Shown: positions 7,380 through 15,445 of the stretch, piece after piece | Layout of the letters: every line of letters begins with the position of its first letter | Numbering within the stretch: position 1 is the stretch's first letter | Assembly: GCF_014836755.1 (NCBI RefSeq) | Contig: NZ_JACSQF010000007.1 | Location: 143,630-179,973 of the forward strand | DNA: 36,344 nt | Direction of reading: 5' to 3' | Source of the DNA: Oerskovia merdavium | GTDB taxonomy: Bacteria > Actinomycetota > Actinomycetes > Actinomycetales > Cellulomonadaceae | Translations under genes and position numbers: made by a program | The notes under the pieces: model-generated | What the model was told of the DNA's origin: nothing | What the model saw: only the letters and a program-made list of their open reading frames with translations | Database searches by the model: none

Positions 7380-8849
7380 TCACGCACCGGCTCCGCCCTG
7401 CGGGTCCCGTGACGTCTCGGCGGCCTCCGGCGCCCGCCACGGCCGCGGTGGGAGCCCGGGTGGGGGACCGGGCGACTCGGGCGAGCACAGCGGGAGACGT
7501 TCGCCCAGGATCCGCAGCGTCACCGACCCGGCCACGGCCGCGACCAGCGAGCCCGCGAGGATCCCGATCTTCGCCTGCTCGATCAGCGCCTCGTCGTCGA
7601 ACGCGAGCTCGGCGATGAACAGCGAGATGGTGAACCCGATCCCGGCGAGCATCGCACCGCCCAGGAGGTGCGAGTAGCGCACCCGACCGGGCAGGTCGCC
7701 CAGGTTCAGCCGCAGCGCGAGGGCGGAGGCGCCGAAGATCCCGACGGCGTTGCCCACCACGAGCGCGACCGCGACGCCGATCGTGAGGCGGGACGTCATC
7801 GCGGCCGACAACGACTCGGCGTCCAGGTGCACGCCCGCGTTGGCCAGCCCGAACACGGGGACCACGACGTACGCGCTCCACGGGTGCAGGATGCGCTGGA
7901 GCCGGTCGCTCGCGGGGACCGCTGCGCGTGCGGCGAGCTCGGTCAGGTGCTCGCGCTCCGCCGTCGTCTCCTCGCGCAGCCGTTGGGCGTACCCCGGGAC
8001 GTCGTCGACCTGGTCCCGACGCGACCGCCGTGACGGGACGAGCAGCCCGACGAGCACGCCCGCGAGCGTCGCGTGGACCCCCGAGGAGTAGACCGCGAGC
8101 CACAGCGCCAGGCCCACGCCCACGTAGGGCGCGAGGCGCCAGACGCCGAGCCAGCGCATCACGAGCAGCGCGACCACGAGCGCGCCCGCGATGCCCAGCC
8201 CGGGCAGCCACACGCCGTCGTTGTAGAACACGGCCATGACGGTGATGGCGCCGATGTCGTCCACGACCGCGAGCGTCAGCAGGAACAGGCGCAGCCGGTC
8301 GGGGCAGCGCGGGCCGAACAGCGCGAGGACCCCGACGAGGAACGCGGTGTCGGTCGACATGACCACGCCCCAGCCGTGCTGCGCGTCGGTACCCGCGTTG
8401 AAAGCCAGGTAGACGAGCGCGGGGACCAGCAGCCCGCCCAGCGCACCGAGCGCCGGGACCGCGACCGTCCGACGGTTGCGGAGCTCGCCGCTCGTGACCT
8501 CGCGGTTGATCTCGAGGCCGATCACGAGGAAGAAGATCGCCATGGCGGCGTCGTTGACCCAGTGGTGCAGGTCCATGTCGAGCGACCACTCGCCCAGGTG
8601 CATCCCGGCCGTGGTGGCCCACAGGTCGTCGTACGCGGCCGACCACGGCGAGTTCGCCCACACGAGCGCGATCACGGTCGCTGCGAGCAGCAGCACCGCG
8701 CCGCCGGCCTCGGTCGCGAGGAACTGCCGGACGGCCGGGGCGACGGGGCGCACGGGGAAGCGCAGCGGCGGACCCGGTCGCTGGTCGAGCGTCGGGAGGA
8801 GCGGACGGGCGCCGGGCTGGGCCGGCGGGACCGGGGGAGTGGACGTCAC
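7380..8849 (-). CDS. nhaA: Na+/H+ antiporter NhaA
   Basis: A 489-residue membrane antiporter that expels sodium in exchange for protons. Family landmarks are clear: WVNDAAMAIFFLVIGLEINRE, GWGVVMSTDTAFLVG and LLTLAVVDDIGAI with the ion-binding pair Asp197-Asp198 (equivalent to Asp163/164 of E. coli NhaA), then SGVHATLAGVLVGLLVP and FTISLFIAELAF. E. coli NhaA has 388 residues; the extra length lies in an N-terminal Pro-rich segment of about 38 residues, a charged loop in the middle, and a soluble Pro/Gly-rich tail. The GTG start at 8849 has GGAG only 2 nt away, so it is the least certain detail. The C-terminus converges on the DsbA-like gene with a 24-bp gap. Confidence 0.93.
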   Translation of the reverse strand: MTSTPPVPPAQPGARPLLPTLDQRPGPPLRFPVRPVAPAVRQFLATEAGGAVLLLAATVIALVWANSPWSAAYDDLWATTAGMHLGEWSLDMDLHHWVNDAAMAIFFLVIGLEINREVTSGELRNRRTVAVPALGALGGLLVPALVYLAFNAGTDAQHGWGVVMSTDTAFLVGVLALFGPRCPDRLRLFLLTLAVVDDIGAITVMAVFYNDGVWLPGLGIAGALVVALLVMRWLGVWRLAPYVGVGLALWLAVYSSGVHATLAGVLVGLLVPSRRSRRDQVDDVPGYAQRLREETTAEREHLTELAARAAVPASDRLQRILHPWSAYVVVPVFGLANAGVHLDAESLSAAMTSRLTIGVAVALVVGNAVGIFGASALALRLNLGDLPGRVRYSHLLGGAMLAGIGFTISLFIAELAFDDEALIEQAKIGILAGSLVAAVAGSVTLRILGERLPLCSPESPGPPPGLPPRPWRAPEAAETSRDPQGGAGA

Positions 8850-9028
8850 CGCTCCAAGGTCGCAGCGCGGGGCGCCCGGCGCAACGGGTGTCCGCCCGGG
8901 CGAACCCGGGCGGGTGCGGCCGGTGTGCGCCCACGGCCGGCCGGGTGCGGCCCGCGGGCCCGGGCGTGAAAGGCTGGGTCACGTGCCGTCCCGCTGCGGG
9001 CGGGCGGTCCGGCAGGTGAGGAGCAGAA

Positions 9029-10396
9029 GTGACGGCAGAGCAGGCTGCGACGAGCAACGAGGGATCCGCCGGGCCGACGACGTCGCTCCCGGCCGAGCGC
9101 TCCGGCGCGTCCAGGGCAGGGCGCCGGCAGGCGGCGAGCAGCGCCCGCCCGGACGTGGGCAGGGTGAGCGTCGAGCGGCACCGCCGCGAGGTCGAGGCGC
9201 TCGTCGGCGCCGCGCTCACGGCGCGCGGCTCCGAGCGGGTGGCGCTCGCCGACGCGCTGGACCGGGTGCTCGCCGTGGATCTCGTCGCCCCCGTGGATCT
9301 CCCGGGGTTCCGCAGCTCCCAGATGGACGGGTACGCGGTGCGGGCGGCAGACGTCGCCGGGGCCGCGAGCGCGTCCCCCGTGGTCCTTCCCGTCGTGGCG
9401 GAGATCCCGGCCGGGCCGGGCGTGCCCGCGGTGCTCGCCGCGCGGACCGCGGCCCGGATCATGACGGGCGCCGTCGTGCCCGAGGGGAGCGACGCCGTCG
9501 TGCCCGTCGAGGACACCGACGCCGCGCGCTTCGGTGGGCGCTCGACGAGCGCGGCGCGAGGGACCCTCGGGAACCAGGTCGGCGTGCTCGTGCCGCGCGC
9601 GGTCGGGGAGTTCGTGCGGGACGTCGGGACCGACGTCCGTGCCGGCGACCTGGTCCTGCCCGCCGGGACGCTCCTGGGACCGCAGCACCTGGCCGCCGCC
9701 GCGTCGTGCGGCGTGCCCGGGCTGGACGTGCTGGCGCCCGTGCGGGTCGCGGTCGTCTCGACCGGCACCGAGGTCGTCGAGCCAAAACAGGTTGCCGCGA
9801 CGGGTCAGGTCTACGACGCGAACCTCACCGGGCTGTCGGCCGCCGCACGGCGGGCAGGAGCCGTCGTGACCCTGGCCGAGCGCACCGGGGACGACCCGGC
9901 CGAGCTCTCGGCCGTGCTCGAACGGGCTGCCGCCGAGGCGGACCTGGTCCTCACGTCGGGCGGCGTGAGCCAAGGAGCGTACGAGGTCGTCAAGGACACG
10001 CTGGGCGAGGGGGTGACCTTCCGGTCCGTCGCGATGCAGCCCGGCGGGCCGCAGGGCTTCGGCACGGTCCACGGGACCCCCGTCCTGACCTTCCCCGGCA
10101 ACCCCGTGAGCGCCCAGGTCTCGTTCGTGGTGTTCGCGCGTGACGTCCTGGAGCGAGCCGCGGGGCGCCCGCCCCGCGACGAGGAGGACCGCAGGACCGT
10201 CGAGGTGATCGACTCGCCACCGGGCAAGCGGCAGATGCTGCGCGGCCGCACGGGCCCCGACGGCAGCGTCCGCGTCGTGGGTGGCGCGGGCTCGCACCTC
10301 GTGGCCACCATGGCCTCGGCCGACGTGCTGGTCGAGGTTCCCGAGGGCGTCGGGCACCTCGAGGCGGGCGAGCAGGTACGGGTCGTGCGGCTGTGA
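9029..10396 (+). CDS. moeA: Molybdopterin molybdenumtransferase MoeA
   Basis: A 455-residue enzyme that inserts molybdate into adenylated molybdopterin, the last step of molybdenum cofactor synthesis. Landmarks are VDLPGFRSSQMDGYAVRAAD, AARIMTGAVVPEGSDAVVPVE, VRVAVVSTGTEVV, the MPT-binding LVLTSGGVSQGAYEVVKDTL and VLTFPGNPVSAQVSF. About 50 low-complexity residues precede the domain. The GTG start has GAGGAG about 6 nt upstream. Its TGA overlaps the GTG of moaE, so the two are one transcription and translation unit. moaA follows on the other strand, but moaC, moaD and mogA are not in the window. Confidence 0.93.
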   Translation: MTAEQAATSNEGSAGPTTSLPAERSGASRAGRRQAASSARPDVGRVSVERHRREVEALVGAALTARGSERVALADALDRVLAVDLVAPVDLPGFRSSQMDGYAVRAADVAGAASASPVVLPVVAEIPAGPGVPAVLAARTAARIMTGAVVPEGSDAVVPVEDTDAARFGGRSTSAARGTLGNQVGVLVPRAVGEFVRDVGTDVRAGDLVLPAGTLLGPQHLAAAASCGVPGLDVLAPVRVAVVSTGTEVVEPKQVAATGQVYDANLTGLSAAARRAGAVVTLAERTGDDPAELSAVLERAAAEADLVLTSGGVSQGAYEVVKDTLGEGVTFRSVAMQPGGPQGFGTVHGTPVLTFPGNPVSAQVSFVVFARDVLERAAGRPPRDEEDRRTVEVIDSPPGKRQMLRGRTGPDGSVRVVGGAGSHLVATMASADVLVEVPEGVGHLEAGEQVRVVRL

Positions 10397-10569
10397 GCGC
10401 GGTGGACGGGGTGAGTGCGGTGGACGGGACGGCCGGCACCGGTGGGGCGATCGAGGGAGACCAGCGGGTGGCACGAGACGGGAAGCAGCACGAGGGCGCG
10501 TCGGTCGCCGACGGGCCGGGCGGAGAGCAGCGGGTCAGCGATGGTGCGGCCGGTGCGGCCGGTGCGGCC
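10393..10569 (+). repeat. Short tandem repeats in the moaE 5' end
   Basis: An 18-bp unit occurs twice in tandem (10393-10410 and 10411-10428, one C/T difference) and encodes MSAVDG then VSAVDG, so the GTG start codon itself is duplicated. Further on, the 9-mer GGTGCGGCC occurs three times without gaps (10543-10569). Both lie in the low-complexity extension before the MoaE domain and suggest slippage-driven growth of the N-terminus. Confidence 0.8.
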
Positions 10570-11007
10570 GGCGGTGCCGGCACAGTCGCGCTCGACGTGT
10601 CTCGCGTGACGAAGGACGCGCTCGACGACGCCGTGGTGCGCGCCGTGGAAGGCGCCGTGTCCTCGCGCGAGTGCGGCGCCGTCGTGACCTTCCGTGGAGT
10701 CGTGCGGGACGTCGACGGCGGGCGCGACGTCACGGGCCTCGACTACGAGGCGCACCCCGACGCGACCGAGGTGCTCCGGCGGTGCTGCGCGGCGGTCTCG
10801 GCCGAGACGGGCCTGCGCGTCGCGGCGGTCCACCGGTACGGCGTGCTGACGATCGGGGACGTCGCGCTCGTCGCGAGCGTCGCCTCGGGGCACCGGGCCG
10901 AGGCGTTCGCGGCCTGCTCGCTGCTCGTCGAGCGCATCAAGGCCGAGGTGCCGATCTGGAAGCGGCAGCACTTCACCGACGGCGACTCGGAGTGGGTCGG
11001 GCTGTAG
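10393..11007 (+). CDS. moaE: Molybdopterin synthase catalytic subunit MoaE
   Basis: A 204-residue protein whose residues from about 63 onward are a complete MoaE: VTKDALDDAVV, CGAVVTFRGVVRDVDGG, LDYEAHPDATEVL, VHRYGVLTIGDVALVASVASGHRAEAFAAC and ERIKAEVPIWKRQHF. Lys183 and Lys190 correspond to the catalytic lysines. With the sulfur carrier MoaD (not in this window) it converts cyclic pyranopterin monophosphate to molybdopterin. The first about 60 residues are Gly/Ala/Asp-rich and repetitive, unlike ordinary MoaE of about 140-150 residues. The GTG start overlaps the moeA TGA; an internal start could give a normal-length protein, so the N-terminus is uncertain. Confidence 0.9.
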   Translation: MSAVDGVSAVDGTAGTGGAIEGDQRVARDGKQHEGASVADGPGGEQRVSDGAAGAAGAAGGAGTVALDVSRVTKDALDDAVVRAVEGAVSSRECGAVVTFRGVVRDVDGGRDVTGLDYEAHPDATEVLRRCCAAVSAETGLRVAAVHRYGVLTIGDVALVASVASGHRAEAFAACSLLVERIKAEVPIWKRQHFTDGDSEWVGL

Positions 11008-11040
11008 GCGCCCGCGCCGGGAGGAGTGGCGGCTCCGAGG

Positions 11041-11277
11041 TCAGTCGCGGGGGTTGTCCTTGAGCAGGCCGAACCCGATGCCGACGAGGGCGCCCAGGAT
11101 CAGGCCGGGCCCCGCGAGCAGGAGCGTGCCCGCCACGGTGCCGATCAGGGTTCCCAGCACCGTGCTCGGACCTGCGGTGAGACGGCTCGGTCCGGGACGG
11201 TGGACCGGGAGGGCGTCGGTCCGGGGGGCGGGCTCGGGGGTGGTGGTGATGTCGCTGGGACGTTCGAGGAGTGCCAC
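11041..11277 (-). CDS. Small single-span membrane protein, unknown function
   Basis: A 78-residue protein with a polar, Pro/Thr-rich first half and one long hydrophobic glycine-zipper segment (STVLGTLIGTVAGTLLLAGPGLILGALVGIGFGLL) ending in the charged tail KDNPRD. It is not recognised as a named family. The GTG at 11277 is favoured because TACCAT (11284-11289) sits 6 nt upstream, the same -10 spacing seen at three other genes here, implying a leaderless mRNA. A longer in-frame start at 11358 exists, but its extra residues are Arg/Pro-rich and look untranslated. It lies tail-to-tail with moaE and upstream of the moaA 3' end on the same strand as moaA. Confidence 0.5.
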   Translation of the reverse strand: MALLERPSDITTTPEPAPRTDALPVHRPGPSRLTAGPSTVLGTLIGTVAGTLLLAGPGLILGALVGIGFGLLKDNPRD

Positions 11278-11418
11278 CCCTCCATGGTAGGTCTGGCGGG
11301 GTCTCTCGGCCGGGTGCCGCGAGGCTCGTCGGGCGGGATCCCCGATGACCTTGGACACGTTCTGCGAGGTGGTCGACGCGAGGGTCGAGGCCCGTCGCCC
11401 GACACGCCCGACGGGTGC

Positions 11419-12573
11419 TCAGCCCCCGATCGCACCCATGCTGCGCTCGGTGCGGGCGAAGGCCTCGGGGTCGTCGGCCGGGCCGCCGACGGCCCCGGCG
11501 TCGGGGGCGCCACGATCGAGACCGTGCGCGAACGGCTTGGCCCACATGGCCGCCTGCCAGGCCGCGACGATCTGCGCGTCGGACGCTCCGCCGTCGGGCA
11601 CGTGCGTCCCTGGCGCACCGGCCGAGCCGGTGGCGCCCCCCGACCGCAGGAGAGCGCGCAGGTCCACCTCCTCGTTGCCGAACAGGCACGAGCGCACGGT
11701 CCCCTCCGCGGTGAGCCGGGTCCGGTCGCAGTCCCCGCAGAACGAGCGCGTGACCGAGGCGATGATCCCGACCGTGGCGGGACCGCCGTCGACGGCCCAC
11801 TCCTCGGCGGGGGCCGAGGGATCCTCACGGCCCACGGGCGTCAGGTCGAAGCGTTCGCCGAGGACGTCGAGCAGGCGCTCGGCCGAGACCAGCTGGGCGC
11901 GGTCCCAGTTCTGGTCGGCGTCCAGAGGCATCTGCTCGATGAAGCGCAGCCGGCACCCGTGCTCGACGGCCCACGCGAGCAGGTCGGCCGCTCCCGCGAG
12001 GGTCTCGGGCATGAGGACCGCGTTGAGCTTGACGGGCGACAGGCCGGCGTCGAGCGCGGCCCGGATCCCCGCGAGCACCTGGGGCAGCCGGTCGCGGCGC
12101 GTGAGCTCGGCGAAGTGCCGGCGGTCGATGCTGTCGAGCGACACGTTGACGCGGTCCAGCCCGGCGTCGACGAGCTCGCCGACGCGCTTGTCGAGGCCGA
12201 TCGCGTTGGTCGTCATCGAGATCCGCACTCCTGGCGCCGCGGCGCGGGAGCGACGCACGATCTCGGCGAGGTCGGGGCGCATGAGCGGCTCTCCGCCCGT
12301 GAACCGCACGTCGCGGATGCCCAGGCGGTAGCCGATCCCCACGAGCCGCCCGATCTCGGCCGGGGTCAGCAGGTCGTCGCGGGGGATCGCGGGGAGCCCC
12401 TCTGCGGGCATGCAGTACGTGCAGCGCAACGAGCACTTCTCGGTCACGGAGACCCGCAGGTCGTGCGCGACGCGGCCGTAGCGGTCGACGAGCGCGTCGG
12501 TGTCCGGGCGCCCCAGGGTGCTCGGCGCCCCGGCAGGACGCACGCGGGGCAGCCCGAGAGCGACGGCAGTCAT
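11419..12573 (-). CDS. moaA: GTP 3',8-cyclase MoaA
   Basis: A 384-residue radical SAM enzyme that, with MoaC, turns GTP into cyclic pyranopterin monophosphate. The SAM cluster motif CX3CX2C is Cys47, Cys51 and Cys54 ([11 protein letters not shown]); the second cluster is CX2CX13C at Cys279, Cys282 and Cys296 ([19 protein letters not shown]). [13 protein letters not shown] and NVSLDSID are family landmarks, and the protein ends in the usual Gly-Gly. It is longer than the typical 330 because of an insertion of about 45 residues ([30 protein letters not shown]) near the C-terminus. There is no Shine-Dalgarno: TAGACT (12581-12586) lies 7 nt before the ATG, so translation is probably leaderless. 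It faces moeA-moaE across 400 bp. Confidence 0.94.
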   Translation of the reverse strand: MTAVALGLPRVRPAGAPSTLGRPDTDALVDRYGRVAHDLRVSVTEKCSLRCTYCMPAEGLPAIPRDDLLTPAEIGRLVGIGYRLGIRDVRFTGGEPLMRPDLAEIVRRSRAAAPGVRISMTTNAIGLDKRVGELVDAGLDRVNVSLDSIDRRHFAELTRRDRLPQVLAGIRAALDAGLSPVKLNAVLMPETLAGAADLLAWAVEHGCRLRFIEQMPLDADQNWDRAQLVSAERLLDVLGERFDLTPVGREDPSAPAEEWAVDGGPATVGIIASVTRSFCGDCDRTRLTAEGTVRSCLFGNEEVDLRALLRSGGATGSAGAPGTHVPDGGASDAQIVAAWQAAMWAKPFAHGLDRGAPDAGAVGGPADDPEAFARTERSMGAIGG

Positions 12574-12623
12574 GATCGCGAGTCTACGCAGCGGCGGGCG
12601 GTCGGGCGGGGGCTGTCCGGCGC

Positions 12624-12680
12624 CGAGTGCATGGTTCGGCTGCGACTCGCCGGGCGTGTCGCTGCACGACCATGCACTCG
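12624..12680 (-). terminator. Long hairpin H1 (GACACGCC-core family)
   Basis: A 12-bp perfect outer stem (12624-12635 with 12669-12680) surrounds an unpaired stretch and an inner stem around a single central base. Read on the minus strand, downstream of the HxlR gene, the inner core is GCGACACGCC, C, GGCGAGTCGC, identical to that of the hairpin at 15373-15427, including the one A-A mismatch. The rest of the 185-bp gap 12574-12758 holds the moaA promoter and an octamer repeat. A terminator or mRNA 3' structure is the likely role. Confidence 0.65.
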
Positions 12681-12726
12681 ACGGGTCGACGGGTCGACGG
12701 GTCGACGGATCGACGGATCGGCCGAT
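12679..12726. repeat. Octamer tandem repeat
   Basis: Five head-to-tail copies of CGACGGGT/CGACGGAT (three GGT, then two GAT) run from 12679 to 12718, followed by a degenerate sixth copy. Each junction makes GTCGAC or ATCGAC. The array lies between the HxlR stop codon and hairpin H1, so it would be in the 3' untranslated part of the HxlR mRNA. It looks like a slippage-prone microsatellite. Confidence 0.85.
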
Positions 12727-12758
12727 CGGCTGCGCCCGGGGCGGCAGGAGGGGCGCCG

Positions 12759-13169
12759 CTACCGGGCGGCGCGGGCGTCGTACGCCTGCTGGGCGGCGAC
12801 GACCTGGGGGACCGCGCCCTCGAGCACGTCGAGGAGGCCGACGAGCTGGTCCGCCACGACCCGGCCGAGGTCGGTGAGCGAGTACTCGACGTGCGGGGGG
12901 ATGGTCGCGCGGACCTCGCGCACCACGAGTCCGTCGCGCTCGAGCCCCTGGAGCGTCTGGGCGAGCATCTTCTCGCTCACGCCGTCGATGCGCCGGCGCA
13001 GCGCGTTGAAGCGCACCGCGCCGTCGCGCAGCCCCGCGACGGTCAGGACGCCCCAGCGCCCGGTCACGGCCTCGAGGGCGTGGCGGGACGTGCAGCCGCG
13101 CTGGAACACGTCGGCGATCATCTCGTCGGACGGTCCCGTGGTCTCGGGGGTGGGCTGGAGGTCGGTCAC
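12759..13169 (-). CDS. HxlR/DUF24-family regulator, QorR-like
   Basis: A 136-residue winged-helix regulator. The conserved redox cysteine of the family is Cys26 ([12 protein letters not shown]), followed by the HxlR core: [50 protein letters not shown] and [11 protein letters not shown]. In DUF24 regulators such as QorR of Corynebacterium this cysteine is oxidised or modified by diamide or quinones, releasing the DNA. It is divergent from a Qor-like oxidoreductase, the same pairing as qorR-qor2, and the 126-bp gap holds candidate operators. The GTG start is supported by TAGGCT (13176-13181) 6 nt upstream and the absence of a Shine-Dalgarno, so the mRNA is probably leaderless. Confidence 0.88.
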   Translation of the reverse strand: MTDLQPTPETTGPSDEMIADVFQRGCTSRHALEAVTGRWGVLTVAGLRDGAVRFNALRRRIDGVSEKMLAQTLQGLERDGLVVREVRATIPPHVEYSLTDLGRVVADQLVGLLDVLEGAVPQVVAAQQAYDARAAR

Positions 13170-13200
13170 GAGGACAGCCTAGCGTGCAGGCGGATCGCAA

Positions 13201-13255
13201 GCACTGTGACATAGAACGCACTGTCGGAAGGATTGCACTTACGAAAAGTTAGTGC
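13201..13255. promoter_or_regulatory. Candidate HxlR operators with 17-bp periodicity
   Basis: The pentamer GCACT occurs at 13201, 13218 and 13235, exactly 17 bp apart; the first two copies extend to GCACTGT. The third begins an inverted repeat, GCACTTAC (13235-13242) and GTTAGTGC (13248-13255), separated by GAAAA, with one mismatched pair. All lie between the divergent HxlR and oxidoreductase genes, where the HxlR protein would be expected to bind. No convincing -35/-10 pair for the oxidoreductase was identified. Confidence 0.5.
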
Positions 13256-13295
13256 CAGGCTGTCGCGGTACCCACCACCCCTTCAGGAGGACCAC

Positions 13296-14177
<882 letters not shown>

Positions 14178-14200
14178 CGCCGGTCTGACCCCGCCCTCGC

Positions 14201-14257
14201 CGAGTGCATGATTGCGCTGCGACACGCCCGGCGTGTCGCAGCGCAATCATGCACTCG
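14201..14257 (+). terminator. Long hairpin H2: 28-bp perfect palindrome
   Basis: A flawless 28-bp inverted repeat (14201-14228 with 14230-14257) around a single C. From the outside in: CGAGTGCATGATTGCGCT, then the core GCGACACGCC, C, GGCGTGTCGC. It starts 23 nt past the oxidoreductase stop and before the promoter of the VOC gene. It shares its outer end and core with the hairpins at 12624-12680 and 15373-15427. No T-run follows, so a strong structural terminator or an mRNA-protecting 3' end are both possible. Confidence 0.8.
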
Positions 14258-14291
14258 AGGGTGACGGGTCGGCGCCGGGAACAATGCCGGC

Positions 14292-14320
14292 TTCCAATTA
14301 GTTAAACCTTCAACTATTCT
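14292..14320 (+). promoter_or_regulatory. VOC gene promoter with MarR-type palindrome
   Basis: TATTCT (14315-14320) is a good -10 in an AT-rich island. Overlapping it and the spacer is TAGTTAAACCTTCAACTA (14299-14316), a palindrome at 14 of 18 positions of the form TAGTTnAAnnTTnAACTA, the geometry of many MarR-family operators. Outer arms GCTTCCA (14290-14296) and TGGAAGC (14320-14326) extend the symmetry. The TAGTT...CAAC element resembles those between the MarR and oxidoreductase genes at 920-961. Confidence 0.55.
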
Positions 14321-14360
14321 GGAAGCAGAGGTCGGGACCCGGCCCTGGACGGAGGACACC

Positions 14361-15350
14361 ATGACTGACCGAACGAACAGCCCGGCGGAGACCACGTCCC
14401 GCGTGCCCGGCACCGACACTGCCGCCTTCGCGGCCAAGGACCTGCTGTCCGCGGAGACCTCGATGGACGCGGTGACGCTGCACGTCGCCGATCTCGACCT
14501 GATGACCCGCTACTACCGCGACGCGCTCTCCCTGGCCGTGCTGACGCCGTCGGACGCTCTGCTCGCTGCGATCCCCGGCGCCGGAGCCGGCTCGCGCGAC
14601 GAGACCGTGGTCCTCGGGCGCGGCGCGACCCCGCTCGTGGTGCTGCGCCGCGGCCAGGACCTGCCGCGCGCCCGCCGCGGCGAGGCCGGCCTGTTCCACA
14701 CGGCCCTGCTGTTCGACGACGCCCCTGCGCTCGCCGCAGCGGTCGCCTCGGTCGCGCGCACCGCACCGAGCACGTTCGTCGGCAGCGGTGACCACCTGGT
14801 CTCCGAGGCGTTCTACTTCACCGACCCCGAGGGCAACGGCGTCGAGCTCTACCACGACCGCCCGCGCGAGACCTGGACCTGGCAGGACGGCCAGGTCGCG
14901 ATGGATACGCTCTACATCGACCCCAACGCGTTCATGCAGGAGCACCTCACGGACGCGGCGCTCGAGCGGGCGCTCTCGACCGACGTCGTGGGCCCGGACG
15001 ACACCGTGGTGGGGCACGTGCACCTCCAGGTGGGCGACATCGCCACGGCCCGCGAGTTCTACGTCGACACCCTGGGCTTCGAGGCCACGGCCTCGCTGCC
15101 CAGCGCCCTGTTCGTCTCGGCGGGCGGGTACCACCACCACATGGCCATGAACACGTGGAACAGCCAGGGAGCGGGGCCGCGCGCCTCGACGCTGGGCCTG
15201 GGGCAGGTCGCGATCTCTGTGCCCTCGGAGGATGACGTCACGGCGCTCGTCGACCGTCTGTCCCGGCGCGGGATCCAGATGCGCCACGACGGCGCGACGC
15301 TGCGGTTCGACGACCCGTGGAAGAACCTCATCGAGGTCGCGGTGCGCTGA
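14361..15350 (+). CDS. VOC-family ring-cleavage-type dioxygenase (CatE-like)
   Basis: A 329-residue protein with two vicinal-oxygen-chelate halves. The first half contains VTLHVADLDLMTRYYRD and ends FTDPEGNGVELYHDRPRETW; the second contains GHVHLQVGDIATAREFYVDTLGF, YHHHMAMNTW and FDDPWKNLIEVAV. His in GHVHL, His in YHHHM and Glu in NLIEV are the expected metal ligands of the C-terminal half. This is the pattern of catechol-2,3-dioxygenase-like proteins induced by quinones and catechols; the natural substrate is unknown. GGAGG is 6 nt before the ATG. The promoter carries a MarR-type palindrome but no regulator gene is adjacent, so control is probably in trans. Hairpin H3 follows the stop. Confidence 0.87.
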   Translation: MTDRTNSPAETTSRVPGTDTAAFAAKDLLSAETSMDAVTLHVADLDLMTRYYRDALSLAVLTPSDALLAAIPGAGAGSRDETVVLGRGATPLVVLRRGQDLPRARRGEAGLFHTALLFDDAPALAAAVASVARTAPSTFVGSGDHLVSEAFYFTDPEGNGVELYHDRPRETWTWQDGQVAMDTLYIDPNAFMQEHLTDAALERALSTDVVGPDDTVVGHVHLQVGDIATAREFYVDTLGFEATASLPSALFVSAGGYHHHMAMNTWNSQGAGPRASTLGLGQVAISVPSEDDVTALVDRLSRRGIQMRHDGATLRFDDPWKNLIEVAVR

Positions 15351-15372
15351 GCCGCGCCCCCTCTCGCGCGCT

Positions 15373-15427
15373 GAGTGCGGAGTTCTTGCGCGACACGCCC
15401 GGCGAGTCGCACAAGAACTCCGCACTC
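15373..15427 (+). terminator. Long hairpin H3 (GACACGCC-core family)
   Basis: A 16-bp perfect outer stem (15373-15388 with 15412-15427), one C-A mismatch, then the core GCGACACGCC, C, GGCGAGTCGC with one A-A mismatch. It begins 23 nt after the VOC stop codon and lies between convergent genes, so it could serve both, but the asymmetric core has the same sense relative to the plus-strand VOC gene as H1 has to its minus-strand gene. Confidence 0.75.
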
Positions 15428-15445
15428 GGCGGAAGGTGGGGCGCC

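Noticed and set aside
7012-9768. Very long minus-strand open frame across nhaA and moeA
   Set aside because: It is Arg/Pro/Ala-rich with no domain, and in its span the frames of NhaA and MoeA carry full motif sets. It is a high-GC shadow, as are the long frames opposite kdp, opposite MCO and opposite the DUF1254 gene.
12681-12720. GTCGAC repeats as an origin or parS-like partition site
   Set aside because: No dnaA, parAB or AT-rich unwinding region is near and the units are simple octamer slippage repeats.
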